DNA of 64,000 nt, from positions 1 through 64,000 of the forward strand of contig SVTP01000005.1 of assembly GCA_015063725.1 (NCBI GenBank), in the 5' to 3' direction. The translations under genes and the position numbers were made by a program. The notes below the pieces were generated by a model. It searched no databases. It saw nothing but the letters and a program-made list of their open reading frames with translations, and was not told where the DNA came from. This document shows, piece by piece, positions 51,136-60,540 of the stretch (position 1 is the stretch's first letter; the number at the start of each line of letters is the position of its first letter). Source of the DNA: Oscillospiraceae bacterium. GTDB taxonomy: Bacteria > Bacillota > Clostridia > Oscillospirales > CAG-272.

Positions 51136-52465
51136 CGTTCTGCTCCTCTCCTTTGGCTGTTGGGTGCAGGACAAAGACGGTATCAATCGTCACTTGCTTT
51201 GCCACTTGAATGACCTCCTCGCGCGTCAGCGCGGCGATGCGGGCACTGCCCTCTTCGGGAGAGACGGGAACCCCCGCCAGAGCTCTGCCAAGATAATAGA
51301 CCTCGGTAGCAGAGGGGCTATCGGAAAGCTGACGGTAGGCGTTCTCCATCGACTTTTGTGCCGCTTGCCATTCATCGTCGCTGATGTCTCCTGCGGCAAG
51401 GGCGGCAAGCTGTGCACGGATCTCGCCCTCGGCCTCCTCAAGGCGGTCACTCTCCAGACTGCAACAAATGGTGAGCGCACCCTTGTAGGCGTTGTAGGTG
51501 GAAAAGCAGGAGTAACAAAGTCCGCGTTTTTCGCGCACGTTGATAAACAATTTGGAAACGGGAGAGGACGAGCCCAAAAGCTCGTTGTAAAAGGCGCAGG
51601 CAAAAAAGCCGTCATCCTGCACGGCGGCAGGCATGCGCAAGCCCATGACCAATGCGCTTTGGTGCACGGGCAGATCCTCGTCCACTCTTCTCTCGGGGCG
51701 GCGCACAAGCTCTGCTACGTTGGTGAGTGGAATGGTAGCGGGACTTCCCTTTTGGATGGGGTCGGCTTGGACGTTTTCCAACTGCAAGCCCTTGGCAAGA
51801 GCGCCAATAATGCTTTCCGCATCGCTCGCTCCAACGTAAAAGGCGTGCAGGGAAAGCTCTTTGCAAAGCGCTTTCCAATGGGCGGTCAAGTCCTCGGGGG
51901 TGACTGCCATGACCTCTTCTTCGGTTCCGTAAAGCGGAATGCCGCAGGGCTCGCTATCAAACATCAAGCTGCGGCAACGGTCCATGGCGTACCCTTGCGG
52001 ATGGTTCTTTTTGGCGCGAATGGCATCGCAATGCAACTGTTTTTCGCTCTCCACGTAGTTTGTGCGCAACAGTCCATGCTCGTCCAAGGTGGGAGAGAAA
52101 AAGACCTCGCGCATGATCGCCACAACCTCTGATAGCAGCTTTTCTCGCTCGGGGGTGCCGTCCGGGAGATAATCCGCTCCCAGAACGTTGGCGCAAAGGC
52201 CAATCACCTGCGCATCTCCTCGATAGAAGTTGCGCACCGAAAGCTCGGTGCCAAACAGATAATCCAAACGGCGGTTGATGGCGGAAATATCGGGATAGCT
52301 CTTGGTACCGCGCAAAAGCACGGACAAAAGCAGTGATGTCATATAAGGCTTTTGCCCCGCGATCGGCAAGGCCGCCGAGAGCGAGAGCATTTCGGTTTTG
52401 AATTTTTGCGTTTGGCAAAGCCGCAACGAAAGCATCGGGCTTAGCCGTAACTCAATTGGGATCAT
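51122..52465 (-). CDS. M16-like peptidase, YmfF-like (inactive partner)
   Basis: A 447-residue M16-fold protein without the HxxEH zinc motif: the corresponding stretch reads LLLSVLLRGTKSYPDISAIN. Such proteins act as the non-catalytic half of M16 heterodimers. C-terminal M16 features (VREKRGLCYSCFSTYNAYKG) are present. The start at 52465 (MIPIELRLSP) is chosen because the family begins there; AAGGAAA precedes. It overlaps the catalytic partner gene by 14 bases. Confidence 0.85.
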   Translation of the reverse strand: MIPIELRLSPMLSLRLCQTQKFKTEMLSLSAALPIAGQKPYMTSLLLSVLLRGTKSYPDISAINRRLDYLFGTELSVRNFYRGDAQVIGLCANVLGADYLPDGTPEREKLLSEVVAIMREVFFSPTLDEHGLLRTNYVESEKQLHCDAIRAKKNHPQGYAMDRCRSLMFDSEPCGIPLYGTEEEVMAVTPEDLTAHWKALCKELSLHAFYVGASDAESIIGALAKGLQLENVQADPIQKGSPATIPLTNVAELVRRPERRVDEDLPVHQSALVMGLRMPAAVQDDGFFACAFYNELLGSSSPVSKLFINVREKRGLCYSCFSTYNAYKGALTICCSLESDRLEEAEGEIRAQLAALAAGDISDDEWQAAQKSMENAYRQLSDSPSATEVYYLGRALAGVPVSPEEGSARIAALTREEVIQVAKQVTIDTVFVLHPTAKGEEQNDEED

Positions 52466-52494
52466 ATCGTTTTCCTTTGTGTCAAAATTGCGGC

Positions 52495-52737
52495 TCAATA
52501 CCGCTTGGTGCCGTCGGGATCGGGCTGATTAGGGAAATCAGGATCGGTGACGGCAGGCGACGTCGCCTCGGGTGTGGTCGCCTCGGGCGTTGTCTGTGTG
52601 GGGGTTGTCCCCTCGGTGGTATCCTCGGTTGTAACGAGAGCCGGGAGCGTTGTAACAGGCTCTTGCGGTCCCCACCCCTCGCAGGATGCAAGGGCAAGCA
52701 ACAAAGCTGCCACCAAGAGGATCAGGATGCGGCGCAT
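52495..52737 (-). CDS. Small Thr-rich lipoprotein
   Basis: An 80-residue lipoprotein. The signal peptide MRRILILLVAALLLALASC ends in a lipobox with acylated C19, and nearly all the rest is a Thr/Pro/Glu-rich low-complexity tail (TTPTQTTPEATTPEA) like the linker of the lipoprotein at 46096. There is no folded domain. Its start overlaps the upstream stop by one base (TAATG). It may be a surface spacer or the remnant of a longer lipoprotein. Confidence 0.75.
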   Translation of the reverse strand: MRRILILLVAALLLALASCEGWGPQEPVTTLPALVTTEDTTEGTTPTQTTPEATTPEATSPAVTDPDFPNQPDPDGTKRY

Positions 52738-53462
52738 TAAGCCTCCAGCGAGCGCAGATATTGGATGCAACGCTCTACCTCTTTGATGCCGGTGGGGTTG
52801 AGCGTTTCGCTCTCAACGACCATTTCCAAACCGTGTGCAATTGCGTACTCGCGAACAGCCGCTACGGGTGCAGTTCCCTCACCAAGTGCCTTGCCTTGTC
52901 CGTTGGCAAGACCGTCCTTGAGGTGAATGACGCTGACACGGTCGCCAAGACGCTCAAGGAGCGCGATGGGGTCTTTGCCTGCGGCATAAGCCCAGAAGGT
53001 GTCGATCTCAAACTTGATGTTGGTACATCTTTGGAGCACCTCGTGCGGAATTTGACCTGCCTTATTGGGCAGGAACTCATCCTTGTGGTTGTGGTAGGAG
53101 AGTGTGATGCCGTGTTGCGCCAAAAGAGGTTGTGCCTCGTTGACAAGGGCAATAAACTGACCGAGCTTGAGACGATCGGAAAGATCAGCCCAAGGAATGA
53201 TGATGTTCTTGTTGCCAATGATCTTGTGGTAGAGAATGGTGTTCATAATGCGATCGGGGGTGAGCTCTTCCCAGCCGGTATGCGTACCGCTGATGCGAAG
53301 TCCGGTGTCGCGCAACATTCTGCCAACCTCGGGCGCAGAATTGCCAAAGAAGCCTGCAAACTCAACCGAGCTATAGCCAAGGTCGGCTACCTTTTGCATA
53401 GCACTCTCAAGTCCCTTTTGGGTAATGTCTCTTACGCTGTATAATTGCAATCCGTATTCCAT
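52737..53462 (-). CDS. Sugar phosphate isomerase/epimerase-like TIM barrel
   Basis: A 241-residue AP-endonuclease-2-like (xylose isomerase-like) TIM barrel. Typical signatures are QLYSVRDITQKG, LGYSSVEFAGFFG, the metal-ligand strands TLSYHNHKDEF and FEIDTFWAYAAG, and VSVIHLKDG. These metal-dependent enzymes isomerise or epimerise keto-sugars and inositols; the substrate here is unknown. AAGGAGA precedes the ATG at 53462. It heads the leftward operon controlled by two palindromic operators. Confidence 0.88.
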   Translation of the reverse strand: MEYGLQLYSVRDITQKGLESAMQKVADLGYSSVEFAGFFGNSAPEVGRMLRDTGLRISGTHTGWEELTPDRIMNTILYHKIIGNKNIIIPWADLSDRLKLGQFIALVNEAQPLLAQHGITLSYHNHKDEFLPNKAGQIPHEVLQRCTNIKFEIDTFWAYAAGKDPIALLERLGDRVSVIHLKDGLANGQGKALGEGTAPVAAVREYAIAHGLEMVVESETLNPTGIKEVERCIQYLRSLEA

Positions 53463-53498
53463 AATACTGTCTCCTTTTTTGTGCGGCATTTTGCCACT

Positions 53499-53553
53499 TA
53501 ATCTTGTTAACAAGATTATTATACCGCATCCCGAGGGAATTGTCAACAAGATG
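53499..53553. promoter_or_regulatory. Promoter with two palindromic operators
   Basis: On the - strand TTGACA (53546-53541) and TATAAT (53523-53518) have a 17-base spacer. A perfect 20-base palindrome, TAATCTTGTTAACAAGATTA (53499-53518), starts at the edge of the -10 box. A one-mismatch relative of its core (ATTGTCAACAAGAT, 53539-53552) overlaps the -35. The two centres are 36 bases apart. This strongly suggests a dimeric repressor of the operon 53462-47523. Confidence 0.75.
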
Positions 53554-53554
53554 C

Positions 53555-53585
53555 GCGGTTTTTGTTTGTAAAAGCAAAAAACCGC
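53555..53585. repeat. Hairpin, possible terminator
   Basis: GCGGTTTTTG (53555-53564) and CAAAAAACCGC (53575-53585) form a 10-bp A/T-cored stem. It lies between the divergent operator region and the repeat-rich spacer; no gene ends here on the + strand. Confidence 0.4.
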
Positions 53586-53593
53586 TTGCTTTT

Positions 53594-53682
53594 GGGACGT
53601 CGAGGGCGCCGTCCCCTACCAGTTGTTTTTTTGTTTTGCGTAAATTTGTTTGCGGCGGGACGTCGAGGACGTCGTCCCCTAC
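53594..53682. repeat. Two short GGGACGTCGAGG repeats
   Basis: Two 26-base hairpin units, at 53594-53619 and 53657-53682, each GGGACG..CGTCCC followed by CCTAC, differ at two or three bases. The remaining spacer to 53797 holds one more small hairpin (GCGAGC GATAC GCTCGC, 53724-53740) and no gene. Confidence 0.6.
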
Positions 53683-53796
53683 AAAAATTAGTTTGACCTT
53701 GTAAAAAAGCGGCGGGAGCAAAAGCGAGCGATACGCTCGCGCCGACTGTCTGTCAGAGGCTGAAGAATTTTTGCCCTTGTCCTTTTGTGAGAGTGC

Positions 53797-53846
53797 TTTT
53801 TGGAAGGGGTGCGGGGGAACCTTTTTCGCGAAAAAGGTTCCCCCGC
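53797..53846. repeat. 36-bp perfect palindrome, family B repeat, copy 2
   Basis: GCGGGGGAACCTTTTTCG (53811-53828) is followed by its exact reverse complement to 53846. The left flank TTTTGGAAGGGGT matches, in reverse, the tail of the repeat at 32764-32817. It lies 20 bases past the fhs stop codon and can act as its terminator, although no T-tract follows. Confidence 0.75.
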
Positions 53847-53866
53847 AGTTCTTATAAAGAACAATC

Positions 53867-55540
53867 TTAAAACAATCCCGAGATCTTGCCGTCGTCGTCG
53901 ACGTCGATGCGTTCGGCGGCGGGAGATTTGGGAAGCCCCGGCATGGTCATAATGTCACCCGTCAGGGCTACGATAAAGCCGGCACCGGCAGAAACCTTGA
54001 CGTTGCGAACGGTTACTGTAAAGTTTTCAGGCGCGCCGAGCTTGGTCATATCATCCGAAAAGCTATATTGCGTTTTTGCCATACATACGGGCAGCTTGTC
54101 AAAGCCGAGAGAGGTGAGCTTGTCGATCTCCTTTTTTGCCGCAGGAGCGATAACAACGCCCTCGCCGCGGTAGATATTTTTGACAATGGCTTCGATCTTG
54201 TCCTCAATGCTCCCCTCGAGCGAGTAGGAGAAGTTGAACGCGTGAGGCTCTTCACAAAGACGAACGACCTCCTCGGCAAGCGCCATACCGCCCTTGCCGC
54301 CCTCTGCCCAAACGGTAGAGAGAACAACGTTGACGCCAAGTGTCTTGCACTTTTCGATCACAAGCGCGATCTCGGCATCGGTATCGGTCGGGAAGCGGTT
54401 AACGGCTACCACGCAAGGCAGACCGTAAACGTCCTTGATATTGGAAACGTGGCGCAAAAGGTTGGGCAGTCCCGCGCCAAGAGCCTCGAGGTTCTCTGCC
54501 CCAAGCTCGGTTTTGGCAACACCACCGTGCATTTTGAGGGCACGAACGGTTGCCACAACCACTACCGCATCGGGGTTAAGACCTGCCATGCGGCACTTGA
54601 TGTCCAGGAACTTTTCGGCGCCAAGATCGGCACCAAAGCCTGCCTCGGTAATGGCGTAATCACCCAGCTTCATTGCCATTTTGGTGGCGATGACAGAGTT
54701 GCAGCCGTGCGCAATGTTGGCAAAAGGTCCACCGTGAACAAATGCGGGAGTTCCCTCAAGCGTTTGCACAAGGTTGGGCTTGAGCGCATCCTTGAGAAGC
54801 GCCGCCATAGCGCCAACGGCACCAAGATCGCCCGCGGTAACGGGCTTTTCGTCATACGTGTACGCAACAACAATACGGGAGAGGCGCTCTTTGAGGTCGG
54901 CAATCGAGTTTGCAAGGCAGAAAACCGCCATGATCTCGGATGCTACCGTAATGTCATAGCCGTCCTCGCGCGGCACGCCGTTGACACGTCCGCCAAGACC
55001 GTCGGTAACAAAACGAAGCTGACGGTCATTCATATCCACACAACGCTTCCAGGTGATGCGGCGAGGATCGATGTTCAGTCGGTTACCTTGGTAGATGTGA
55101 TTGTCCAGCATTGCTGCGAGGAGATTGTTTGCCGCACCGATGGCGTGGAAGTCACCAGTAAAGTGCAGGTTGATGTCCTCCATTGGGACGACCTGTGCGT
55201 ATCCGCCGCCTGCGGCACCGCCCTTGATGCCGAATACGGGACCAAGCGAGGGCTCGCGCAGAGCAACCACGCAGTTCTTACCAATACGGCGCATACCGTC
55301 GGCAAGACCGATGGTCGTGGTGGTCTTCCCCTCCCCCGCAGGGGTGGGGGTGATGGCGGTTACAAGCACCAATTTGCCATTTTTGCGATCGCTCTTTTTG
55401 AGCAATGCGTAGTCAACCTTTGCCTTGTATTTGCCGTACTGCTCAAGATATTCTTCATCCACACCCGCGATCTTTGCGATCTCGGTGATGGGTTGCATTT
55501 TTGTGCTTTGTGCAATTTCAATGTCGGTTAAATATGCCAT
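53867..55540 (-). CDS. fhs: Formate-tetrahydrofolate ligase
   Basis: A 557-residue enzyme, the standard family length, that makes 10-formyl-THF from formate, THF and ATP. The ATP-binding P-loop-like motif is [19 protein letters not shown], and [20 protein letters not shown] is characteristic. CGGAGG precedes ATG. It lies 12 bases after purL as the last gene of the purine operon, which fits its role in supplying the formyl donor used by PurN and the AICAR transformylase. The formate could come from PflB. Confidence 0.97.
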   Translation of the reverse strand: MAYLTDIEIAQSTKMQPITEIAKIAGVDEEYLEQYGKYKAKVDYALLKKSDRKNGKLVLVTAITPTPAGEGKTTTTIGLADGMRRIGKNCVVALREPSLGPVFGIKGGAAGGGYAQVVPMEDINLHFTGDFHAIGAANNLLAAMLDNHIYQGNRLNIDPRRITWKRCVDMNDRQLRFVTDGLGGRVNGVPREDGYDITVASEIMAVFCLANSIADLKERLSRIVVAYTYDEKPVTAGDLGAVGAMAALLKDALKPNLVQTLEGTPAFVHGGPFANIAHGCNSVIATKMAMKLGDYAITEAGFGADLGAEKFLDIKCRMAGLNPDAVVVVATVRALKMHGGVAKTELGAENLEALGAGLPNLLRHVSNIKDVYGLPCVVAVNRFPTDTDAEIALVIEKCKTLGVNVVLSTVWAEGGKGGMALAEEVVRLCEEPHAFNFSYSLEGSIEDKIEAIVKNIYRGEGVVIAPAAKKEIDKLTSLGFDKLPVCMAKTQYSFSDDMTKLGAPENFTVTVRNVKVSAGAGFIVALTGDIMTMPGLPKSPAAERIDVDDDGKISGLF

Positions 55541-55552
55541 AGTATGCCTCCG

Positions 55553-58500
55553 TTAAGAGAAATATTTGACTGCGGATTCAAAAAGCTTCATATCGTATTT
55601 GCCGTCTACGTTCTTGTAAAGACCTGCGCCGATGCGCTCGCTGTGTCCCATTTTACCAAACACGCGGCCGTCGGGCGAGGTAATGCCCTCAATGGCGAAT
55701 GCGGAATTGTTGGGGTTGAAGCGAATGTCGTCGGTGGCGTTTCCGTCCAGATCAACATACTGGGTTGCGATCTGTCCGTTTGCAGCAAGCTGACGGATCA
55801 GCTCATCGGATGCGAGGAAGCGTCCCTCGCCGTGCGAGATCGGAACGGTGTAAACCTCGCCAACCTCGGTTCCTGCCAGCCAAGGAGATTTATTAGACGC
55901 TACGCGGATGCGAACAAGCTTGGATTGGTGACGTGAGATAGTGTTAAAGGTCAAGGTGGGACAATTTACATCGGTATCCACGATCTTGCCGTAAGGCACA
56001 AGACCGAGCTTGATAAGGGCTTGGAAGCCGTTGCAAATGCCTGCCATCAGTCCGTCGCGCTTATCAAGTAGGTTATGCACGCCCTCGCGAATAGCCGCAT
56101 TGCGGAAGAATGCCATAATGAACTTGCCCGAGCCGTCAGGCTCGTCGCCGCCCGAAAATCCGCCGGGGATGAACACCATTTGCGAGGTGGCAAGCTCTTT
56201 TGCAAACGCCTCCACGCTGCGTGAAATACCGTCGGAGGTGAGATTGTTGATAACGAAGATCTTTGCATCTGCCCCCGCATCACGCATCACCTTTGCGGTA
56301 TCAAACTCGCAGTTGGTGCCGGGGAACACGGGAATGAGCACCTTTGGTCTTGCCACCTTGATGGCAGGTGCCTTTGTGCTCTTTTCGGTGTAGGAAAAGG
56401 TCTCAAGTGCCTTTGCATTGTCTTTTTCGAGCATCGGGTAAACATCCTCGAGCTTGCCCTCATAGAGGGGATCAAGATCAGAGAGAGAAACTGTTTCCTC
56501 GCCGCGCGAGATCATGCCGTCATTGGTGAAGTGACCGACAAGCATGCCCTCTGTGTCGGTATCGACCTCGAGAAGGAACACACCGTAGGAATACTCAAAG
56601 ATGGCTCTGTTGCACATGGATCTATCAAAGCGGAAGCCAAGCCCGTTGCCGATGCACATTTTGTAGACCGCCTCGGCAATGCCGCCAAAGGTGGGGGTGT
56701 ATGCCGCATAGACCTTGCCTGCGCGCATCAGTGCCGTGACCTTTTGGAAGGTCTCCAGAAGAGACGCGGCTACGGGGAGTCCGTCCTCGCCGTACTTGGG
56801 CGCGATGCAGATCAGCTTATGCCCTGCCGCCTTGGCATCGTTGGAAATGACCTCGCCTACCTTCCCCGTGGTAACGGCAAAGGAGACCAGCGTGGGGGGA
56901 ACATCGAGCCGCTCGAAGGAACCGCTCATCGAGTCCTTGCCGCCGATCGCTGCTATGCCGAGCTCCTTTTGTGCGCGGAATGCGCCAAGGAGTGCCGCCA
57001 TGGGCTTGCCCCAACGAGCTCCGTCCTTGAGGGGCTTTTCGAAATATTCTTGGAAGGAAAGATATACATCCTCAAAGGAAGCACCCGTTGCAATCATTTT
57101 ACATACGCTCTCTACAACGGCAAAATACGCGCCGTGATAGGGGCTTGCGGATGTGATATAGGGGTTGTATCCCCACGCCATATAGGAGCAGGCGCCCGTG
57201 TGCTTTTCCTCAACCGAGATTTTGTGCACCATTGCCTGGACGGGCGTTTTTTGATGCTTGCCGCCAAAGGGCATGAGCACCGTTCCCGCACCGATGGTGG
57301 AGTCAAAACGTTCACTCAGTCCGCGCTTGGAGCAGACATTGAGGTCGGAAACCAATGCGCGATACCCCTCGGTAAAGCTCTTGACCTCAGGCTTTTGGTA
57401 GTCTTGGATCTTTGCGGGGGCAATATCAATGTGCTTCTCCGCTCCGTTGGAGTTGAGGAATTCACGGGAAATATTCACGATGGTCTTGCCGTTCCAGTGC
57501 ATCTTTAGGCGAGGCTCGGCGGTGACTTTTGCGACAACTGTCGCTTCAAGGTTTTCAGTCTCTGCCAGAGCACAAAAACGCTCTACGTCGCACGCTTCTA
57601 CAACAACTGCCATTCTTTCCTGCGACTCGCTGATGGCAAGCTCGGTGCCGTCAAGTCCCTCGTATTTTTTGGGAACGGCATTGAGATCAATATCAAGACC
57701 GTCGGCAAGCTCGCCAACGGCAACCGACACACCGCCGGCGCCAAAATCGTTGCAGCGCTTGATCATGCGGCACGCCTCACCGTTGCGGAAGAGGCGTTGG
57801 AGCTTTCGCTCCTCGGGCGCATTGCCCTTTTGCACCTCGGCACCGCAGGTCTCAACAGAGTGCGAATCGTGTGCCTTGGAGGAGCCTGTTGCTCCGCCGA
57901 TACCGTCGCGGCCCGTTCTGCCGCCCAAAAGAATGACAACGTCGCCATCCTCGGGGCACTCGCGGCGCACGTTCTCGGCAGGAGTGGCGGCGATGACCGC
58001 GCCGATCTCCATACGCTTTGCCGCATATCCCGGGTGATAAAGCTCGTCAACCATGCCCGTAGCAAGACCGATCTGGTTGCCGTAGGAAGAATATCCCGCG
58101 GCGGCGGTCTGCACGATCTTGCGTTGTGGCAGCTTACCGGGGATGGTGTCGGCTACGGGGACAGTAGGATCTGCCGCGCCCGTGACGCGCATTGCCGCAT
58201 AGACGTAGGAACGCCCCGAGAGAGGATCGCGGATAGCACCGCCAATGCAGGTCGCCGCGCCGCCAAAGGGCTCAATTTCGGTGGGATGGTTGTGTGTTTC
58301 GTTTTTGAAGAGGAGCAACCAAGGCTCCTGTTTGCCGTCAACCTCAATATCAATTTTGACAGTGCAGGCGTTGATCTCCTCGCTCTCATCGAGCTTGTCA
58401 AGCTTGCCCGATGCGCGCAGATATTTTGCGGCAAGTGTGCCAATGTCCATCAGATTGATGGGCTTGGTTCTGCCAAGCGCGCGACGCGTTGCAAGATAAT

Positions 58501-59242
58501 CCTCATAGGTCTCTTGCAGGAGCGCGTCCTCGAACTTTACACTGTCGATGGTGGTGTTAAAGGTGGTGTGACGGCAGTGATCCGACCAGTAGGTATCGAT
58601 CATGCGGATCTCGGTGATGGTAGGATCTCTGTGCTCACCTTTGAAATAGTCCTGGCAGAATTCGATGTCGTCGGCATCCATGGCAAGACCGTAGTCGCGC
58701 ACGAACTTCTCCAGCCCTGCGCGGTCAAGTGCGAGGAAGCCATCAAGCGTTGCGACCTCGCTCGGGATTTCATATTGAAGCGTCAGCGTTTCGGGCAGCT
58801 CCAGAGCCGCCTCTCTCGCTTCAACGGGGTTAATGACGTATTTTTTGATCCCGGCAAGGTCAGCGTCAGTCAAATCGCCGCCCAAAAGATAGACCTTTGC
58901 GGTGCGGATGATGGGGCGCTCGCCCTGCGAAATGATCTGGATACACTGCGCGGCAGAGTCGGCTCTTTGGTCAAACTGACCGGGCAGGTACTCTGTGGCA
59001 AATACCGTCTCTCCCTCTTTTTGCGGCAGTTCGGCATAGGTAATATCCAGTTGCGGCTCAGAGAACACCGAGCGCACCGCCTCGTCAAACAGCGCAGGAG
59101 TGATGTTTTCGGCATCGTAGCGGTTGAGGATGCGCACTGAGGTAAGCCCCCCGATGCCCAACAGATTTTTCAGTTCCGAGCAGAGTGCGGCCGCCTCATG
59201 GGCAAGCTCTCTTCTTTTTTCAACGTAAATTCTGTAAACCAT
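55553..59242 (-). CDS. purL: Phosphoribosylformylglycinamidine synthase, single-chain
   Basis: A 1229-residue fused FGAM synthase: the PurL core plus a C-terminal glutaminase that in many Firmicutes are three separate proteins (PurS, PurQ, PurL). Core motifs are THNHPTEIEPFGGAATC and the KGNAPEERKLQRLFRNG region. The glutaminase starts near VLIPVFPGTNCEFDTAK (~960) with the catalytic Cys in GICNGFQALIKLG and His in SHGEGRF. AAAGGAAA inside the end of purD is the ribosome binding site; three bases separate the genes. It makes FGAM from FGAR, glutamine and ATP. Confidence 0.96.
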   Translation of the reverse strand: MVYRIYVEKRRELAHEAAALCSELKNLLGIGGLTSVRILNRYDAENITPALFDEAVRSVFSEPQLDITYAELPQKEGETVFATEYLPGQFDQRADSAAQCIQIISQGERPIIRTAKVYLLGGDLTDADLAGIKKYVINPVEAREAALELPETLTLQYEIPSEVATLDGFLALDRAGLEKFVRDYGLAMDADDIEFCQDYFKGEHRDPTITEIRMIDTYWSDHCRHTTFNTTIDSVKFEDALLQETYEDYLATRRALGRTKPINLMDIGTLAAKYLRASGKLDKLDESEEINACTVKIDIEVDGKQEPWLLLFKNETHNHPTEIEPFGGAATCIGGAIRDPLSGRSYVYAAMRVTGAADPTVPVADTIPGKLPQRKIVQTAAAGYSSYGNQIGLATGMVDELYHPGYAAKRMEIGAVIAATPAENVRRECPEDGDVVILLGGRTGRDGIGGATGSSKAHDSHSVETCGAEVQKGNAPEERKLQRLFRNGEACRMIKRCNDFGAGGVSVAVGELADGLDIDLNAVPKKYEGLDGTELAISESQERMAVVVEACDVERFCALAETENLEATVVAKVTAEPRLKMHWNGKTIVNISREFLNSNGAEKHIDIAPAKIQDYQKPEVKSFTEGYRALVSDLNVCSKRGLSERFDSTIGAGTVLMPFGGKHQKTPVQAMVHKISVEEKHTGACSYMAWGYNPYITSASPYHGAYFAVVESVCKMIATGASFEDVYLSFQEYFEKPLKDGARWGKPMAALLGAFRAQKELGIAAIGGKDSMSGSFERLDVPPTLVSFAVTTGKVGEVISNDAKAAGHKLICIAPKYGEDGLPVAASLLETFQKVTALMRAGKVYAAYTPTFGGIAEAVYKMCIGNGLGFRFDRSMCNRAIFEYSYGVFLLEVDTDTEGMLVGHFTNDGMISRGEETVSLSDLDPLYEGKLEDVYPMLEKDNAKALETFSYTEKSTKAPAIKVARPKVLIPVFPGTNCEFDTAKVMRDAGADAKIFVINNLTSDGISRSVEAFAKELATSQMVFIPGGFSGGDEPDGSGKFIMAFFRNAAIREGVHNLLDKRDGLMAGICNGFQALIKLGLVPYGKIVDTDVNCPTLTFNTISRHQSKLVRIRVASNKSPWLAGTEVGEVYTVPISHGEGRFLASDELIRQLAANGQIATQYVDLDGNATDDIRFNPNNSAFAIEGITSPDGRVFGKMGHSERIGAGLYKNVDGKYDMKLFESAVKYFS

Positions 59243-59245
59243 ATC

Positions 59246-60514
59246 TTATTTTTCCTTTGCGCAGAGCGCTCTCTGACCGATGTCATTACGGTAATATGCG
59301 TTTTCAAAGTGGATCTGTTTGACCATTGCGTAGGCACTGTCAATGGCATTTTCAAGTGTATCAGCTACTGCGGTAGCACCAAGAACACGTCCACCGTTTG
59401 TAACAAGCGTACCATCTTTGATAGCCGCGCCCGCAACGTAGACGTTGTTAGCAATCTCTCCCGGAATGGTCATTGCAAATCCTTTTTCGTAGTGCGTGGG
59501 ATATCCTTTGGATGCCATAATGACACAGCAAGCATTGCCTTCCGCAAATTCTACGGGGCAGTCGGCAAGCGTGCCGTTTGTGGTGGCTTGCATGATTGTG
59601 AGAAGGTCACTCTCAAGCAGCGGAAGCACGACCTGCGTTTCGGGATCGCCAAATCGACAGTTGTATTCAATCACCTTCGGTCCGTTTTCGGTCAGCATAA
59701 GACCGAAATAGAGACAACCCTTGAAGGTTCTCCCCTCGGCGTTCATTGCCGCAACGGTGGGCAAAAAGATCTCCTGCATACACCGCTCGGCGATCTCGGG
59801 GGTGTAATAGGGGTTGGGAGCAACCGTACCCATGCCGCCGGTGTTGAGCCCTGTGTCGTTGTCCCCTGCCCGCTTGTGGTCCATGGAGGACACCATGGGC
59901 ATAATGGTTTTGCCATCGGTAAAGGAGAGGACCGAGACCTCGGGGCCGCTTAAAAACTCCTCGATGACGATGTGGTCACCGCTTGCGCCAAAGACCTTAT
60001 CCTTCATCATCGAATGAACGGCATCTCTTGCCTCATCGCGTGTCATGGCGATGATAACACCCTTGCCGAGTGCCAGACCGTCCGCCTTGATGACAGTGGG
60101 AATGGGCGCGCTCTCAAGATATGCGAGTGCGGCATCCATATCGTCAAAGACCTCATAGGCGGCTGTGGGGATGCCGTATTTTTTCATCAGGTTTTTGGAA
60201 AAGACCTTGCTGCCCTCAATGATAGCCGCGTTTGCGCGCGGACCAAAGCAAGGGATGCCCTTTTTCTCCAGCGCGTCGACCGCACCGAGAACCAAGGGAT
60301 CGTCGGGTGCAACAACTGCGTAGTCAATGCCGTTGGAGACGGCAAATTCCACGATTTTTTCAATATCCTTCGCACCGATGTCAACGCACGTAGCATCCTT
60401 TGCGATACCGCCGTTGCCGGGGAGTGCGTAAATTTCGGTGACGTCTTTATTTTCTTTCAGCTTTTTGATGATGGCGTGCTCTCTGCCGCCGCCACCAACG
60501 ACCATAATCTTCAT
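59246..60514 (-). CDS. purD: Phosphoribosylamine-glycine ligase
   Basis: A 422-residue ATP-grasp enzyme making GAR from phosphoribosylamine, glycine and ATP. It begins with the family signature MKIMVVGGGGREHAI, and the ATP-grasp core includes IPTVIKADGLALGKGVIIA and the metal-site segment VIEYNCRFGDPETQ. The start at 60514 follows AGGAGAA; a frame extending 29 codons upstream is rejected. It is between the AICAR transformylase (26 bases upstream) and purL. Confidence 0.97.
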   Translation of the reverse strand: MKIMVVGGGGREHAIIKKLKENKDVTEIYALPGNGGIAKDATCVDIGAKDIEKIVEFAVSNGIDYAVVAPDDPLVLGAVDALEKKGIPCFGPRANAAIIEGSKVFSKNLMKKYGIPTAAYEVFDDMDAALAYLESAPIPTVIKADGLALGKGVIIAMTRDEARDAVHSMMKDKVFGASGDHIVIEEFLSGPEVSVLSFTDGKTIMPMVSSMDHKRAGDNDTGLNTGGMGTVAPNPYYTPEIAERCMQEIFLPTVAAMNAEGRTFKGCLYFGLMLTENGPKVIEYNCRFGDPETQVVLPLLESDLLTIMQATTNGTLADCPVEFAEGNACCVIMASKGYPTHYEKGFAMTIPGEIANNVYVAGAAIKDGTLVTNGGRVLGATAVADTLENAIDSAYAMVKQIHFENAYYRNDIGQRALCAKEK

Positions 60515-60540
60515 CAAAATTCTCCTATTGTACAGGTGGA

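Noticed and set aside
53463..53866. CRISPR array in the repeat-rich spacer before fhs
   Set aside because: Only two short repeats of one type occur, spacing is not array-like, and no cas gene is nearby.
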